A DNA stretch of 13,033 nucleotides from Bacillota bacterium. GTDB taxonomy: Bacteria; Bacillota; Clostridia; Oscillospirales; Ruminococcaceae. Numbering within the stretch: position 1 is the stretch's first letter; each line of letters starts with the position of its first letter. The stretch covers positions 1-13,033 of the forward strand of contig JAEWWW010000154.1 in NCBI GenBank assembly GCA_023396215.1, read 5' to 3'. Position numbers and translations under genes: made by a program. This document shows, piece by piece, positions 12,917 to 13,033 of this stretch. Below the pieces are notes generated by a model, which saw only the letters and a list, made by a program, of their open reading frames with translations, was not told where the DNA came from and made no database searches.

Positions 12917-13033
12917 TGTAAATAAAAAGTCAAGTCCTTTTTGAGAAAAAGAGCAAATTTTTTTAGGGAAGAAAAAGGTGTACAGCAAATAAAGCCGCCA
13001 CAAAGAGATTTTTGCGCCAGCTTGGAAAGGGGT

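Overview
The window looks like a GC-rich Clostridia chromosome, probably Oscillospiraceae/Ruminococcaceae-like. This is inferred from the Gram-positive rRNA/5S layout, strong GGAGG-type ribosome binding sites, a lipoprotein signal, the YnbB-type PLP enzyme and the M42 peptidases. No taxon can be fixed from the sequence alone. The protein-coding DNA up to about 10,790 is markedly GC-rich. After the tRNA at 10,850 the sequence is visibly AT-richer and the gene content changes character.

Layout. (1) 1-585: the 3' end of a 23S rRNA gene and two tandem 5S rRNA genes (2 differences in 116 nt), each followed by its own terminator. (2) 598-3212: a promoter-like site, an MFS transporter and alanine racemase (alr) in a tight two-gene unit closed by a hairpin. 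(3) 3269-4399: a secreted lipoprotein of unknown function. (4) 4400-5530: a long intergenic stretch. It holds a 15-bp stem-loop, a perfect bidirectional terminator, an unrecognised 57-aa acidic protein on the minus strand (4825-4998) with an excellent ribosome binding site, a structured segment, and a good promoter with a roughly 170-nt leader for murD. (5) 5531-6943: murD, best started at TTG. (6) 6944-7196: an unusual block of six consecutive stem-loops bracketed by ATTAATG direct repeats. (7) 7339-10787: two adjacent M42 metallo-aminopeptidases and a YnbB/methionine gamma-lyase-family PLP enzyme. (8) 10809-10933: a consensus promoter driving tRNA-Leu(UAG). (9) 10934-13033: a stack of terminator-like hairpins, then three translationally linked genes (unknown acidic protein, LPD28-like protein, Api92/DUF1281-like protein). 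These are typical cargo of clostridial integrative/conjugative elements, suggesting one end of an element inserted at the tRNA-Leu 3' end.

How the genes work together. alr (D-alanine) and murD (D-glutamate addition to UDP-MurNAc-L-Ala) both feed peptidoglycan precursor synthesis. The two M42 peptidases and the PLP enzyme suggest peptide and amino-acid turnover, but no pathway is proven. The last three genes form a polycistron in which each ribosome binding site lies inside the end of the previous gene.

No CRISPR array, transposase or integrase is visible. The most novel-looking items are the hairpin array at 6956-7168, the unannotated small protein at 4825-4998, and the repeated translational-coupling sequence at 11706-11722 and 12076-12092.
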